Below are positions 1-7,050 of a stretch of 64,000 bases of DNA, one piece after another. Numbering within the stretch: the stretch's first letter is position 1; each line of letters starts with the position of its first letter. Both the position numbers and the translations under genes were made by a program. Origin of the DNA: Luteolibacter algae (GTDB lineage: Bacteria; Verrucomicrobiota; Verrucomicrobiia; Verrucomicrobiales; Akkermansiaceae); assembly GCF_042683045.1 (NCBI RefSeq), contig NZ_JBHUIT010000017.1:264306-328305 (forward strand), in the 5' to 3' direction. Below the pieces are notes generated by a model, which had not been told where the DNA came from, did not search any database, and was given only the letters and a program-made list of their open reading frames with translations.

Positions 1-221
1 ATGATGAGCGGGAGTGCAAGGGGAGGAAGACTCAGGAGAACGATGACAATAAAGGCAGTGCGAAAATACCAGGGCAGAAGCTGCCCCGGGGGAAGGGTAG
101 GGGGAGTGCTGTCGACGTGATGAGCCGCCAGAGGACTTGGCCGGTCCAGAAATTCCAAACAGTGTTTACACTTGATCGCTTCTTCCTGAATCTCTTCAGC
201 ACAAAATGGACATTTTTTCAT
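1..221 (-). CDS. Zinc-ribbon membrane protein, N-terminal part (cut by window edge)
   Basis: The start ATG is at 221 and the frame stays open to the left edge, giving 73 residues without a stop. The N-terminus reads MKKCPFCAEEIQEEAIKCKHC, that is two CxxC pairs (C4/C7 and C18/C21) in the arrangement typical of short bacterial zinc ribbons that precede a membrane segment. A Pro-rich linker follows, then a hydrophobic stretch from about residue 50 (WYFRTAFIVIVLLSL), which looks like the first transmembrane helix. The gene lies downstream of the thioredoxin-like gene on the same strand, 125 bases away. Function is unknown; the ribbon may bind zinc. The family assignment rests on the Cys spacing only. 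Confidence 0.72.
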   Translation of the reverse strand, partial: MKKCPFCAEEIQEEAIKCKHCLEFLDRPSPLAAHHVDSTPPTLPPGQLLPWYFRTAFIVIVLLSLPPLALPLI

Positions 222-346
222 GACATTGCTATGATCGCCACTTCCTATCTCTTAGAAAAATCGGAAATAGCTGAATTCCGGTCGGGTGATTCGGAGTAAG
301 TAAGCATTTGTCACGGGATTGCGAGGCGGAACTTCCCGACAAGCGT

Positions 347-1489
347 TCATTCCAAACCTTTGAGTAATTCTTTGCGGAGCTCCAGGACATCAATTTCCGA
401 ATTGTTGCTCCAGAGGACTTCTCCTTCTGCCGAGATAATAATTGTCAGTGGCAAAGCTCCCGTCCATTCAGGAAATATTGCTTCGGCAAGGTTGTCGGGA
501 TTCCCCCCAGTCCAGATATAATTGTTGGAGGTGCGTTCTTCGGCTTTCAGAGATGGTTTTGTCCTTTCGGAGATAGCGGCGTGGCGGGATTCGAGAAAAT
601 TCAGGACCTTTGCCTTGTCTTCCGCTGGATCCATGGAGATTGATATGAAATCCACATTCCGGTTTTGAAAACGGCGATAAGTTTCCACCAATGCGGGAAA
701 TTCGGCGACGCACGGGCCGCAGGTCGTGGACCAAAAATTGATCATACGGACATTGCCGGATTTGTTTTCGCGGATGCGCTTGGCGAGCGCCTCATCCATT
801 TCGTCCAGACTGACAGGCTTTTGCTCCCATTCTTTCTGGTCCTTTGCCACCGTGTCTTCTTTGAAAAGCCATTTTGTGGAGCATCCGAATGAGCGGGTTA
901 CCGGTTCCTGAATTTCCTTGCCGGCGAGAATTGCCTCAAAAGCGTCCCGCAAATATGATTTTTTAACAGGCTCGGAAGAGCGCCCCGCATCATCCATCCG
1001 CCCGGTGTAACGTAGCTTCCGTTCGCTATCGAAAACGAATACATGCGGCGTGGACTGGGCTCCACAAGCGGTAGCTAGCTTTTGTTCGTCACCATCGTAG
1101 AGATAGGGAAAGGTCCAGCTATATGATGCGGCAAATGGTTTCATTTCCTTGAAGGAATCATTATAGGGCGAGTATCCGAGCTCGTCAGGCCGGAGGCTTG
1201 CCGGATTGTTCGAATTCACCGCTACGATAGCGACGTTCTTTGCTTTATACTCCTGATGGATTTCTTCCATACGCGCGGCTGCGGCTACCGCGTCCGGGCA
1301 ATGATTGCAGGTGAAAACCAGGCACAGTATATCCGCACTCGAATAATCGTTTTCGGTATGGCTTTTACCATCAATACCCTTCAGGGAAAATGAAGGGAGA
1401 TCTGAGCCGATTGGCAGAACCTTGGGTATCTCCTGGGATACTGCGATGCCGCACAGCAGTGAGAATATGGAGAAAAGGATTTTTTTCAT
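347..1489 (-). CDS. Exported double thioredoxin-fold protein (PRX_like1-type plus TlpA-type domains)
   Basis: The protein is 380 aa when started at the ATG at 1489, which gives a clean signal peptide (MKKILFSIFSLLCGIAVSQ); a longer in-frame start at 1546 would bury it. Domain 1 (about 25-205) is a redoxin of the PRX_like1 type with C61/C64 in TCNHCP, ending with the family's terminal Cys motif GCSTKW (C204). Domain 2 (about 225-375) is TlpA-like with NFWSTTCGPC (C258/C261). It probably acts in the periplasm as a thiol oxidoreductase; the substrate is unknown. A single-domain relative lies at 57728-58324. The fusion of the two domains is the notable point. It is divergent from fdhD with only 86 bases between starts. 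Confidence 0.82.
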   Translation of the reverse strand: MKKILFSIFSLLCGIAVSQEIPKVLPIGSDLPSFSLKGIDGKSHTENDYSSADILCLVFTCNHCPDAVAAAARMEEIHQEYKAKNVAIVAVNSNNPASLRPDELGYSPYNDSFKEMKPFAASYSWTFPYLYDGDEQKLATACGAQSTPHVFVFDSERKLRYTGRMDDAGRSSEPVKKSYLRDAFEAILAGKEIQEPVTRSFGCSTKWLFKEDTVAKDQKEWEQKPVSLDEMDEALAKRIRENKSGNVRMINFWSTTCGPCVAEFPALVETYRRFQNRNVDFISISMDPAEDKAKVLNFLESRHAAISERTKPSLKAEERTSNNYIWTGGNPDNLAEAIFPEWTGALPLTIIISAEGEVLWSNNSEIDVLELRKELLKGLE

Positions 1490-1575
1490 ATGGCAAGAAT
1501 ACCACAGGTGCCGGGGACATAGTGCAAGAGGTAAAATGTGTTTCACGCGGAATCCCGGATGGGCCAGTGTCTGGG

Positions 1576-2349
1576 ATGGATTTAGCGAAAACGGGGACCA
1601 GGGAGGTAGAGATCGAGCGTTTCTGTGGTAGCCGCTGGACAGCTTGCACGGACCTGATGGTAAGAGAGGAGCCGCTGGAAATTCGCCTGGATGGTCATCC
1701 GATTGCCGTTCTAATGCGCACCCCGGGGCAGGATGAGGAACTTGTTAAAGGCTTCCTCATCACGGAGGGGATTTTGAATCATCTCTCGCAGATCAGGAAG
1801 ATCCGGAGCGAAGAGAACCGGATGCTAATTTTTCTGGAAGATGACGTGAGAGTTGATCTCGGGAGGCTGTCGCGGAATATGTTCGCAGGCTCGTCTTGCG
1901 GGATCTGTGGTAAGGCCACGATGGAAGCCGTTTTTCAAGAGTTTCCGGAACTGACCCATTCGTTGATGCCCTCTACAGACGTGCTTTTGGCAGCTCCATC
2001 AAAAATGAGGAATCAGCAAAGCAATTTCGAGCGGACTGGAGGTGTGCATGCCGCCGGGCTGTTCAATATGGACGGGGAAATCACAGTTTTGAAAGAGGAT
2101 ATCGGGCGGCACAACGCTGTAGACAAGGTGATAGGAGCCGCATTAGGCAGGGGACTGGACATGTCTGGACAATGGCTATTGGTTTCCGGGAGAGTATCTT
2201 TCGAAATTATGCAAAAATCATTGGCAGCCAGGATCTCGTGTGTGGCCGCCATATCCGCACCCAGCTCGCTGGCCGTGGATTTTTCAAAATCTTCCGGTCA
2301 AACGCTGATCGGTTTCCTCCGGCCTCCCACTTTCAACCGCTATTCCTAA
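1576..2349 (+). CDS. fdhD: Formate dehydrogenase accessory sulfurtransferase FdhD
   Basis: FdhD passes sulfur from a cysteine desulfurase to the molybdenum cofactor of formate dehydrogenase. The 257-aa product from the ATG at 1576 has the usual family length. It shows the early EEPLEIRLDG stretch, the CGIC pair (C108/C111) used for sulfur transfer, and the conserved GGVHAAGLF, EDIGRHNAVDKVIG and SGRVSFEIMQK blocks. The frame is open further upstream to 1390, but that would overlap the divergent thioredoxin gene, so 1576 is preferred. No formate dehydrogenase or molybdopterin gene is present in the window, so the partner enzyme must be elsewhere. Confidence 0.93.
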   Translation: MDLAKTGTREVEIERFCGSRWTACTDLMVREEPLEIRLDGHPIAVLMRTPGQDEELVKGFLITEGILNHLSQIRKIRSEENRMLIFLEDDVRVDLGRLSRNMFAGSSCGICGKATMEAVFQEFPELTHSLMPSTDVLLAAPSKMRNQQSNFERTGGVHAAGLFNMDGEITVLKEDIGRHNAVDKVIGAALGRGLDMSGQWLLVSGRVSFEIMQKSLAARISCVAAISAPSSLAVDFSKSSGQTLIGFLRPPTFNRYS

Positions 2350-2463
2350 AATTATCGTAATAATTTCAAAAACCGAGAGCTGAATATTCAAGTATTAGAG
2401 AATATTTATCTGGTAAAATTTTAAGGAATTGATTAGGAAAAGCGAAAGACTTTCTTTTCTGTT

Positions 2464-3093
2464 ATGCCTGCACCTACCGAATATACCCACCCGATCAATG
2501 TCCGTTCCAATCAAATGGAAATGTCCAGACGAGGGGGACGTCAGGATGACTATGACGACAAGATCAAAAGCGCCCAGCTGGAGCTGGAGCGTATCCAGCA
2601 GGAGCGCGAGGAACTGGAGCGCAAAAAGCGTGAACTGGAAGAGTTGACGAGCCGTAAACGGGCGTTTCTTGCCCAGCAGGTGGAATTAACGGAAAAGCTT
2701 TCGACATCGCTCACGCTGATTGATCGCGAGCTTTACGAGATGCGTGAGGAGACCAGTCACCTGGAGCAATGCCGTAGTTGTTTTGCCGAGCATCTTGATA
2801 AAATCCAGAAACACGATCCAGAGAAATGGACCCGTGACAATCTTCACGAAAAACTCGATAAGGCGATGATCGTTACTGACCTCGCCGCCGATGAGTATGA
2901 TCAAGCTGCCGCATATTTTGAAAATACGCGTGCGGGAGCAATTTTCGGGCGTGCATCGAAGGGCGGACGCCGACGCGCCAAGGCGATTAGTGGAGAATCC
3001 GAATTCAAGAGTCAGCTGATGAATGGCCTCGCGTTCAACCTACCCGTCGTCGTATTGGGTGGCTTGGCTTTGATTGCCTATCTAATCAAATAA
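2464..3093 (+). CDS. Coiled-coil protein with C-terminal membrane anchor (unknown function)
   Basis: This 209-aa protein has no signal peptide. Residues about 30-100 are Glu/Lys/Arg-rich with the heptad look of a coiled coil (LELERIQQEREELERKKREL). A two-Cys motif QCRSC follows near residue 100, then an Arg/Lys-rich patch near 160-170 and one hydrophobic helix at about 187-208, so it looks tail-anchored with its bulk in the cytoplasm. Four bases separate it from the next gene, which has the same plan in miniature, so they are probably co-translated and may form a complex. I do not recognise a family. A shorter start (ATG at 2515) is possible. Confidence 0.72.
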   Translation: MPAPTEYTHPINVRSNQMEMSRRGGRQDDYDDKIKSAQLELERIQQEREELERKKRELEELTSRKRAFLAQQVELTEKLSTSLTLIDRELYEMREETSHLEQCRSCFAEHLDKIQKHDPEKWTRDNLHEKLDKAMIVTDLAADEYDQAAAYFENTRAGAIFGRASKGGRRRAKAISGESEFKSQLMNGLAFNLPVVVLGGLALIAYLIK

Positions 3094-3097
3094 TATC

Positions 3098-3427
3098 ATG
3101 GCCAAACTTAAGCAGGGAAACTTATTTGAAGAAGACCTCGAGCTGCTCGAACTGAGAGCGCGCGAGCAAAAGCTTGCCGAGGCGCACAAGCAGTATGTGA
3201 AGCTGCCAGCCCAGTTGGCTCGCGAAAAAAAAGATAGGGAGGCGACGATGCCTCCGATGGCGGAAATCCGGGAGCGCCAGCAGCTCAAACAGTTCGAAGA
3301 AAATGTGAGTCGTGGACAGATAGAAAACGTGTTACGGACCCAACGTCATAGCTTGGCAATGATGATTCTTTTGCTCGCAGCCACGCTCCTGATGCTGATG
3401 TGGGCCTACAAGATCATGATTTCTTGA
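3098..3427 (+). CDS. Small charged protein with C-terminal membrane anchor (unknown function)
   Basis: The 109-aa product is strongly charged and helical for its first 80 residues and ends in one hydrophobic helix (about 87-107, LAMMILLLAATLLMLMWAY). It follows the coiled-coil protein at 2464-3093 after four bases and repeats its design: charged helix first, membrane anchor last. The pair is most likely an operon whose products meet at the inner membrane. No catalytic motif is visible and no family was recognised. Confidence 0.68.
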   Translation: MAKLKQGNLFEEDLELLELRAREQKLAEAHKQYVKLPAQLAREKKDREATMPPMAEIRERQQLKQFEENVSRGQIENVLRTQRHSLAMMILLLAATLLMLMWAYKIMIS

Positions 3428-3467
3428 AGACCGATCCTCCAAGAATCGCAATCGGGAATCGCCAGAA

Positions 3468-4370
3468 TTAAGGCTTTTCCCAGTCCTCAATCCGGCGTTC
3501 CGCAGAGCGGGGCTCCAGATGGGTGATGACTCTACCGTGGGGCTCTATCAGGCTAGCTACGTTCGCTTCGATTTCCGTAGCCTCATCGTGCGCTCTGTCC
3601 ACAGTCATATCATTGGGAAAAACCAGATGGAACTCGATCCAATGGCAACGACCGGAATGTCTGTGGCGGAAGTTGTGGTAGGCGAGGTCACGGGCGGTCA
3701 TCTCTTCATCCAATAAATCACGCACTTGTTGCTCGACCCTTGGATCCGCTTCGTCAAGAAGCCCTCCAAGACTGGCACGGATAAGTTTCAGGCCCATCCG
3801 AAGGATATTGAGAGCTGCCATGATCGCGAAAATAGGATCCCACCATGGCCACTGGGTGGCTTTGATCAACAATAATGCCAGGATGACTGCGACGCTGGAC
3901 CAGACATCGGTGAGAACATGCATCCCATTGGCTGAGAGTAAGGAAGAGTTGGTTCTCTTACCCACCCGGACTAGGGAGAGACCGAGTAGCAAATTCACTC
4001 CCGCCGCGATGCCCGTGATTACTAGCCCGAAACCGAGATTTGCCAGTTCTACGCCAAAAAAGAATTGCTTTATCGCCTCATAGATAATCAGCACGGCTGC
4101 TGCGGAAATCATCGAGCCTTCAAACCCGGCGGAAATAAAAGATATTTTGTCGTGTCCAAAGTGGTGGGTTTCATCCGCGGGCTTGTGGGAGAGACGAAGC
4201 GCCCATGCCGCGAAGGATACTGCAAAGATGTGAACTACAGATTCAGCCGCGTCAGAATAAATTACCGAAGAGCCCGTTAAGAATGCGGCAGTTGCTTTTC
4301 CTACAAGCAGGAGAACTGCAACACCCAGGGAAAGATTCATCACCCTCTTTTGTTGTAAATACTCTGCCAC
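3468..4370 (-). CDS. Cation diffusion facilitator family metal transporter
   Basis: CDF proteins export divalent metals (Zn, Fe, Mn, Cd) by proton exchange at the inner membrane. The 300-aa product has about six hydrophobic helices in its first 205 residues and a soluble C-terminal domain. Metal-site candidates are visible in helix 2 (SDAAESVVHI; D40, H47) and helix 5 (NGMHVLTDVW; H151, D155), with the typical cytoplasmic loop PADETHHFGHDK between helices 2 and 3. The C-terminal domain contains the His-rich YHNFRHRHSG stretch, compatible with regulatory metal binding. Metal specificity cannot be told from sequence alone. It is convergent with the small coiled-coil pair. Confidence 0.92.
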   Translation of the reverse strand: MAEYLQQKRVMNLSLGVAVLLLVGKATAAFLTGSSVIYSDAAESVVHIFAVSFAAWALRLSHKPADETHHFGHDKISFISAGFEGSMISAAAVLIIYEAIKQFFFGVELANLGFGLVITGIAAGVNLLLGLSLVRVGKRTNSSLLSANGMHVLTDVWSSVAVILALLLIKATQWPWWDPIFAIMAALNILRMGLKLIRASLGGLLDEADPRVEQQVRDLLDEEMTARDLAYHNFRHRHSGRCHWIEFHLVFPNDMTVDRAHDEATEIEANVASLIEPHGRVITHLEPRSAERRIEDWEKP

Positions 4371-4402
4371 AGTTGAAATATGGAGATTGGGGAATTAAGT
4401 GG

Positions 4403-4440
4403 AAAAACAAAAACGGCACCCTTGGTTAGAGGGGCCGTTA
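4403..4440 (-). terminator. Rho-independent terminator of the barrel-protein gene
   Basis: On the minus strand a hairpin (AACGGC/GCCGTT extended by a GGG/CCC pairing) is followed by TTTGTTTTT. It lies just past the stop codon at 4479. Confidence 0.75.
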
Positions 4441-4478
4441 GCGGTAGGAAGTTTGGTGCTCGTGAGCCAATTAAAAAC

Positions 4479-5393
4479 TCACCATTTACGCAATCCCAAG
4501 GCAATTTCAGCGAACGGTGCACCATCGGTATCCCTGCTGAAGCCGGAGCCTCCATCGTTATCGCGAATTTCAATTTCGTTCGCGAACGTGAAGCCGACGC
4601 CTGCACTTAGCCATAACTCACCTGCAAGATTGTGTTCGGTGTAGAGGCCTACATTGTAGGAGTCTAAATCGATTGTGCGGGAATTGCCAAACTGATCATC
4701 GACATTCCAGCTTCCGCCCATCGTGGAAGCCCGCAGGCTGAGATTCCATGCTTCGTTCACTTTATAGGTGGCAAGAAAATCCGGTCCATAAAGACCGACC
4801 TGTAAACAGTCGGAGACGACCCAGTCAAAATTCAAGCCAGGGTAGATGGACTCGTCGCCGTTCAGATCGGTGGCGACAACTCCAAATGAAAGGCTGAAGG
4901 TATCGCTAAAGCGGTAACCGACACCGGCAGCTACGTCAAAGGTAAGAGCGTCGCCGCTGACATCCTGGAAATCGGAAGCAAATTCTGATCTGCCCCATCC
5001 CAAGCCAAACCATTTGCTGTTTTGAAATTCCTTATAAAGGAAGCCATGCAGTGCGATTGAATGGAGGTCCTCATCCTGAATCGGAAAACCTGGAGTATTG
5101 GAAAAATCCAGGGATGTCAGGGAATAGGTGAACATCGGAATGAATGTCAGCCCATCAAAAATCTCCACCGGGCTAGACAACAGACTCCGCAGGTAAAGCT
5201 CGCTTACCTCCAGGTCACCATTTGTCCCATCAATATCCATACCTCCGGTTTTGAGGTAGGAAAGCTGGGCAACGTCAAATTCGGGTAGGTTGAATTGATC
5301 CAACTCAGGCCGGGAGTCGGCATATTGTCCCCATGTGATTGAGGAAACTAGGAGGCTGGAACCAATTGCAAGCGGGATGATTTTCGAAGGCAT
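4479..5393 (-). CDS. Outer-membrane beta-barrel protein (DUF6268-like)
   Basis: The 304-aa product has a signal peptide (MPSKIIPLAIGSSLLVSSITWGQ) and then alternating polar/aromatic strands such as GFLYKEF, FGLGWGRSEF, FDVAAGVGYRF and LSLSFGVV-like segments. It ends in an aromatic residue (LGLRKW), as many outer-membrane barrels do. The pattern resembles the DUF6268 barrel family; that name is from recall and not checked. A role in transport or envelope structure is likely but unspecified. It is transcribed alone and has its own terminator. Confidence 0.75.
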   Translation of the reverse strand: MPSKIIPLAIGSSLLVSSITWGQYADSRPELDQFNLPEFDVAQLSYLKTGGMDIDGTNGDLEVSELYLRSLLSSPVEIFDGLTFIPMFTYSLTSLDFSNTPGFPIQDEDLHSIALHGFLYKEFQNSKWFGLGWGRSEFASDFQDVSGDALTFDVAAGVGYRFSDTFSLSFGVVATDLNGDESIYPGLNFDWVVSDCLQVGLYGPDFLATYKVNEAWNLSLRASTMGGSWNVDDQFGNSRTIDLDSYNVGLYTEHNLAGELWLSAGVGFTFANEIEIRDNDGGSGFSRDTDGAPFAEIALGLRKW

Positions 5394-5472
5394 CCAACAG
5401 TAATACGACGCAATTTTCTGTAATCAAGAAAATGGAAGTAAATTAGATGAAATATTTACAGATGAGGCGCAA

Positions 5473-5844
5473 TCAAGGAGCTGTAAACTCGACCGGGTAT
5501 AGACGATCACTATCGGGAATGGTGGCATTTGCATGATTTCGTGTTGTGAACTCCAAGGTGATTTCCAATTTGTCGTCGAGAACCAGAGTCGCATCCGATG
5601 TAGAGCTGCGCTTCCATGACCAGGTGCCGGGTGCAGCCGTTTTTTTCTCTCCTGAGGGAAGTTCCTGTTCACTACGATAGGTGCCATCCGGGAAGAATCG
5701 GTAATGGTAGGAGCCCTTCAGGCCGCTAGCGTCCATTTCATATCCTGCGAGATCCCGGGGTGCTAGAACGCCCACTGCAGGAAATGTCCCAGCACAGGAA
5801 GCCAGGCTGAAGAAGGAAATCATCAAGAGCGCGTATTTTTTCAT
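5473..5844 (-). CDS. Small lipoprotein (unknown function)
   Basis: The 123-aa product starts MKKYALLMISFFSLASC, a lipoprotein signal with lipobox LASC, so the mature protein should be lipid-anchored at residue C17. The mature part reads like a small beta-rich domain (YHYRFFPDGTYRSE, GTWSWKR, LVLDDKLEITLEF), resembling lipocalin-like or copper-resistance-like strands, but no family was recognised. Starts 9 and 30 bases further upstream are in frame; 5844 is chosen because it gives a standard signal peptide. Confidence 0.75.
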   Translation of the reverse strand: MKKYALLMISFFSLASCAGTFPAVGVLAPRDLAGYEMDASGLKGSYHYRFFPDGTYRSEQELPSGEKKTAAPGTWSWKRSSTSDATLVLDDKLEITLEFTTRNHANATIPDSDRLYPVEFTAP

Positions 5845-5944
5845 TCTGATCATAAGCCTATCATTCCGCATCAATGCCCAATGGCCAATCGAAAATCACG
5901 CAATGGCACTTGTCCGGGTAGGGAAGCTTTGTTCAAAGTCCGGT

Positions 5945-6133
5945 ATGAATTTTTCAAACTGGAATCGGATGGATCCCCATCTCCTGGTGGGGCTGGTAAA
6001 CACGGAACTGAGAAACCATTCGGAATCGTTGGAGGATTTTGCGAAAACCTATGACATTGATCAGATGGAGTTGATTAAAAAATTGGAAACCGCTGGCTAC
6101 CATTACCGGTCAGAGCAGAAACAGTTCCGCTAA
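5945..6133 (+). CDS. DUF4250 family protein
   Basis: The 62-aa product from the ATG at 5945 fits the short DUF4250 family: it opens near MDPHLLVGLVNTELRN and closes with GYHYRSEQKQF, matching the family's core (VNT-LR near the start, GY-Y-EQNQF near the end). The family is small, cytoplasmic and of unknown role. An upstream in-frame start at 5903 would add 14 poorly conserved residues. It lies divergent from the lipoprotein gene and convergent with the RNA-binding protein. Confidence 0.8.
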   Translation: MNFSNWNRMDPHLLVGLVNTELRNHSESLEDFAKTYDIDQMELIKKLETAGYHYRSEQKQFR

Positions 6134-6136
6134 CTG

Positions 6137-6177
6137 ACAAAAAAACGCCCAGATCCTCCGAGGAAGAACTGGGCGTA
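6137..6177 (-). terminator. Rho-independent terminator of the RRM gene
   Basis: Minus-strand hairpin ACGCCCAG/CTGGGCGT (arms 6145-6152 and 6169-6176) followed by a run of seven T residues, just past the stop at 6210. Confidence 0.85.
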
Positions 6178-6209
6178 GAAAATGTGCTGAAAGTATTCCA
6201 GCGGCAGTA

Positions 6210-6632
6210 TTACCAGCGATCGTTATCGCGGCCGCCACGGCCACCGCCGCCGCCACCACGGTTACCACCACCTTTGTAGCCGCCGCCACCGCCACCGCGG
6301 TTGCCGCCACCACCACCACCGCCGCCGTATCCACCGCGGTTGCCGCCACCACCGCCGCCGCCGTATCCACCGCCGCCGCTAGGACGTGCTTCACGTGGCT
6401 CCGAGGCATTTACGCGAAGTGCACGACCTTGGAAATCAAACTCGTTGAGCGCTTCGATCGCAGCATTTAATTGGCTTTGATCACCGAGTGTTACGAATGC
6501 GAATCCTTTTGATTGGCCGGTATCACGATCGGTGATGATTTTGACCCGTTCGACTGGGCCGTATTCTGCGAAGAGATCGCCAACTTCTTCTTCTGTGGCG
6601 GAGTAGGGCAGGTTGCCCACGTAAATGTCCAT
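6210..6632 (-). CDS. RRM-domain glycine-rich RNA-binding protein
   Basis: The 140-aa product has one RNA recognition motif (residues 1-80) with RNP2 (IYVGNL) and RNP1 (KGFAFVTL) intact, and a Gly/Arg/Asn-rich tail (86-134). This is the design of the bacterial Rbp group and of plant glycine-rich RNA-binding proteins, which bind single-stranded RNA and are often cold- or stress-induced. The start at 6632 places the RRM at the N-terminus as usual; the frame is open to 6713 but the extra residues do not resemble the family. The tail is likely disordered and could drive condensation (inference). Confidence 0.93.
   Translation of the reverse strand: MDIYVGNLPYSATEEEVGDLFAEYGPVERVKIITDRDTGQSKGFAFVTLGDQSQLNAAIEALNEFDFQGRALRVNASEPREARPSGGGGYGGGGGGGNRGGYGGGGGGGGNRGGGGGGYKGGGNRGGGGGGRGGRDNDRW
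6231..6377. repeat. Low-complexity glycine-codon repeat inside the RRM gene
   Basis: About 150 bases made almost wholly of GGN codons on the minus strand, with imperfect units encoding GGNRGG and GGYGGG spaced through the C-terminal tail. Such runs expand and contract by slippage, so the length may differ among strains. Confidence 0.75.
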
Positions 6633-7050
6633 TATATCTATTCTATCGACGCCAAATTTTCTTAAAACAATTCCTCCGATCCTGGCGTCACAGATCAAAC
6701 AAAGAGCGAGCAAATCATTTCTTAATTCGATCGAACCAGTATCAGGCTCAAGAACGTGTCGTTTAGCAAGAATAAAATTTCGTTAATGATGAAACATACA
6801 TAAAGTTATAGGATTGTAGGAAGATATCCCGGATCAATTGCGCACAAGCCTGACATCTGAGACGACCAAAATACCGGATCAGAATGATTGGGTGAGTCCT
6901 CTCAATCGACTTCCTATCCGTGTCGGGAGGCATGATAAGCTCTCATTTTTATAGTGGTAGAATGGATGGAACCAAGTGACATGAATGTTTTTGAAAAAAT
7001 AGTTAAATCAACTTGATAGTTCTAGGGTCTTTGGCATTCTAGCGCCATCT
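6633..7050. other. Intergenic region without a recognisable gene
   Basis: This 418-base stretch separates two divergent genes (the RRM gene to the left, the sensor kinase to the right) and must hold both promoters. No open frame of useful length, tRNA, hairpin with T-run, or riboswitch-like fold was seen. The length leaves room for a long 5' leader on the RRM mRNA, as found for cold-shock genes, but nothing in the bases proves it. Confidence 0.5.

Noticed and set aside
117..299. A 60-codon plus-strand frame at the left edge
   Set aside because: It lies antisense to the zinc-ribbon gene (1-221, minus), which has clear domain motifs; the plus frame has no recognisable feature.
2387..2419. Sigma-70 promoter before the coiled-coil pair (TTCAAG and TAAAAT)
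   Set aside because: The spacer is 21 bases, too long for a convincing call.
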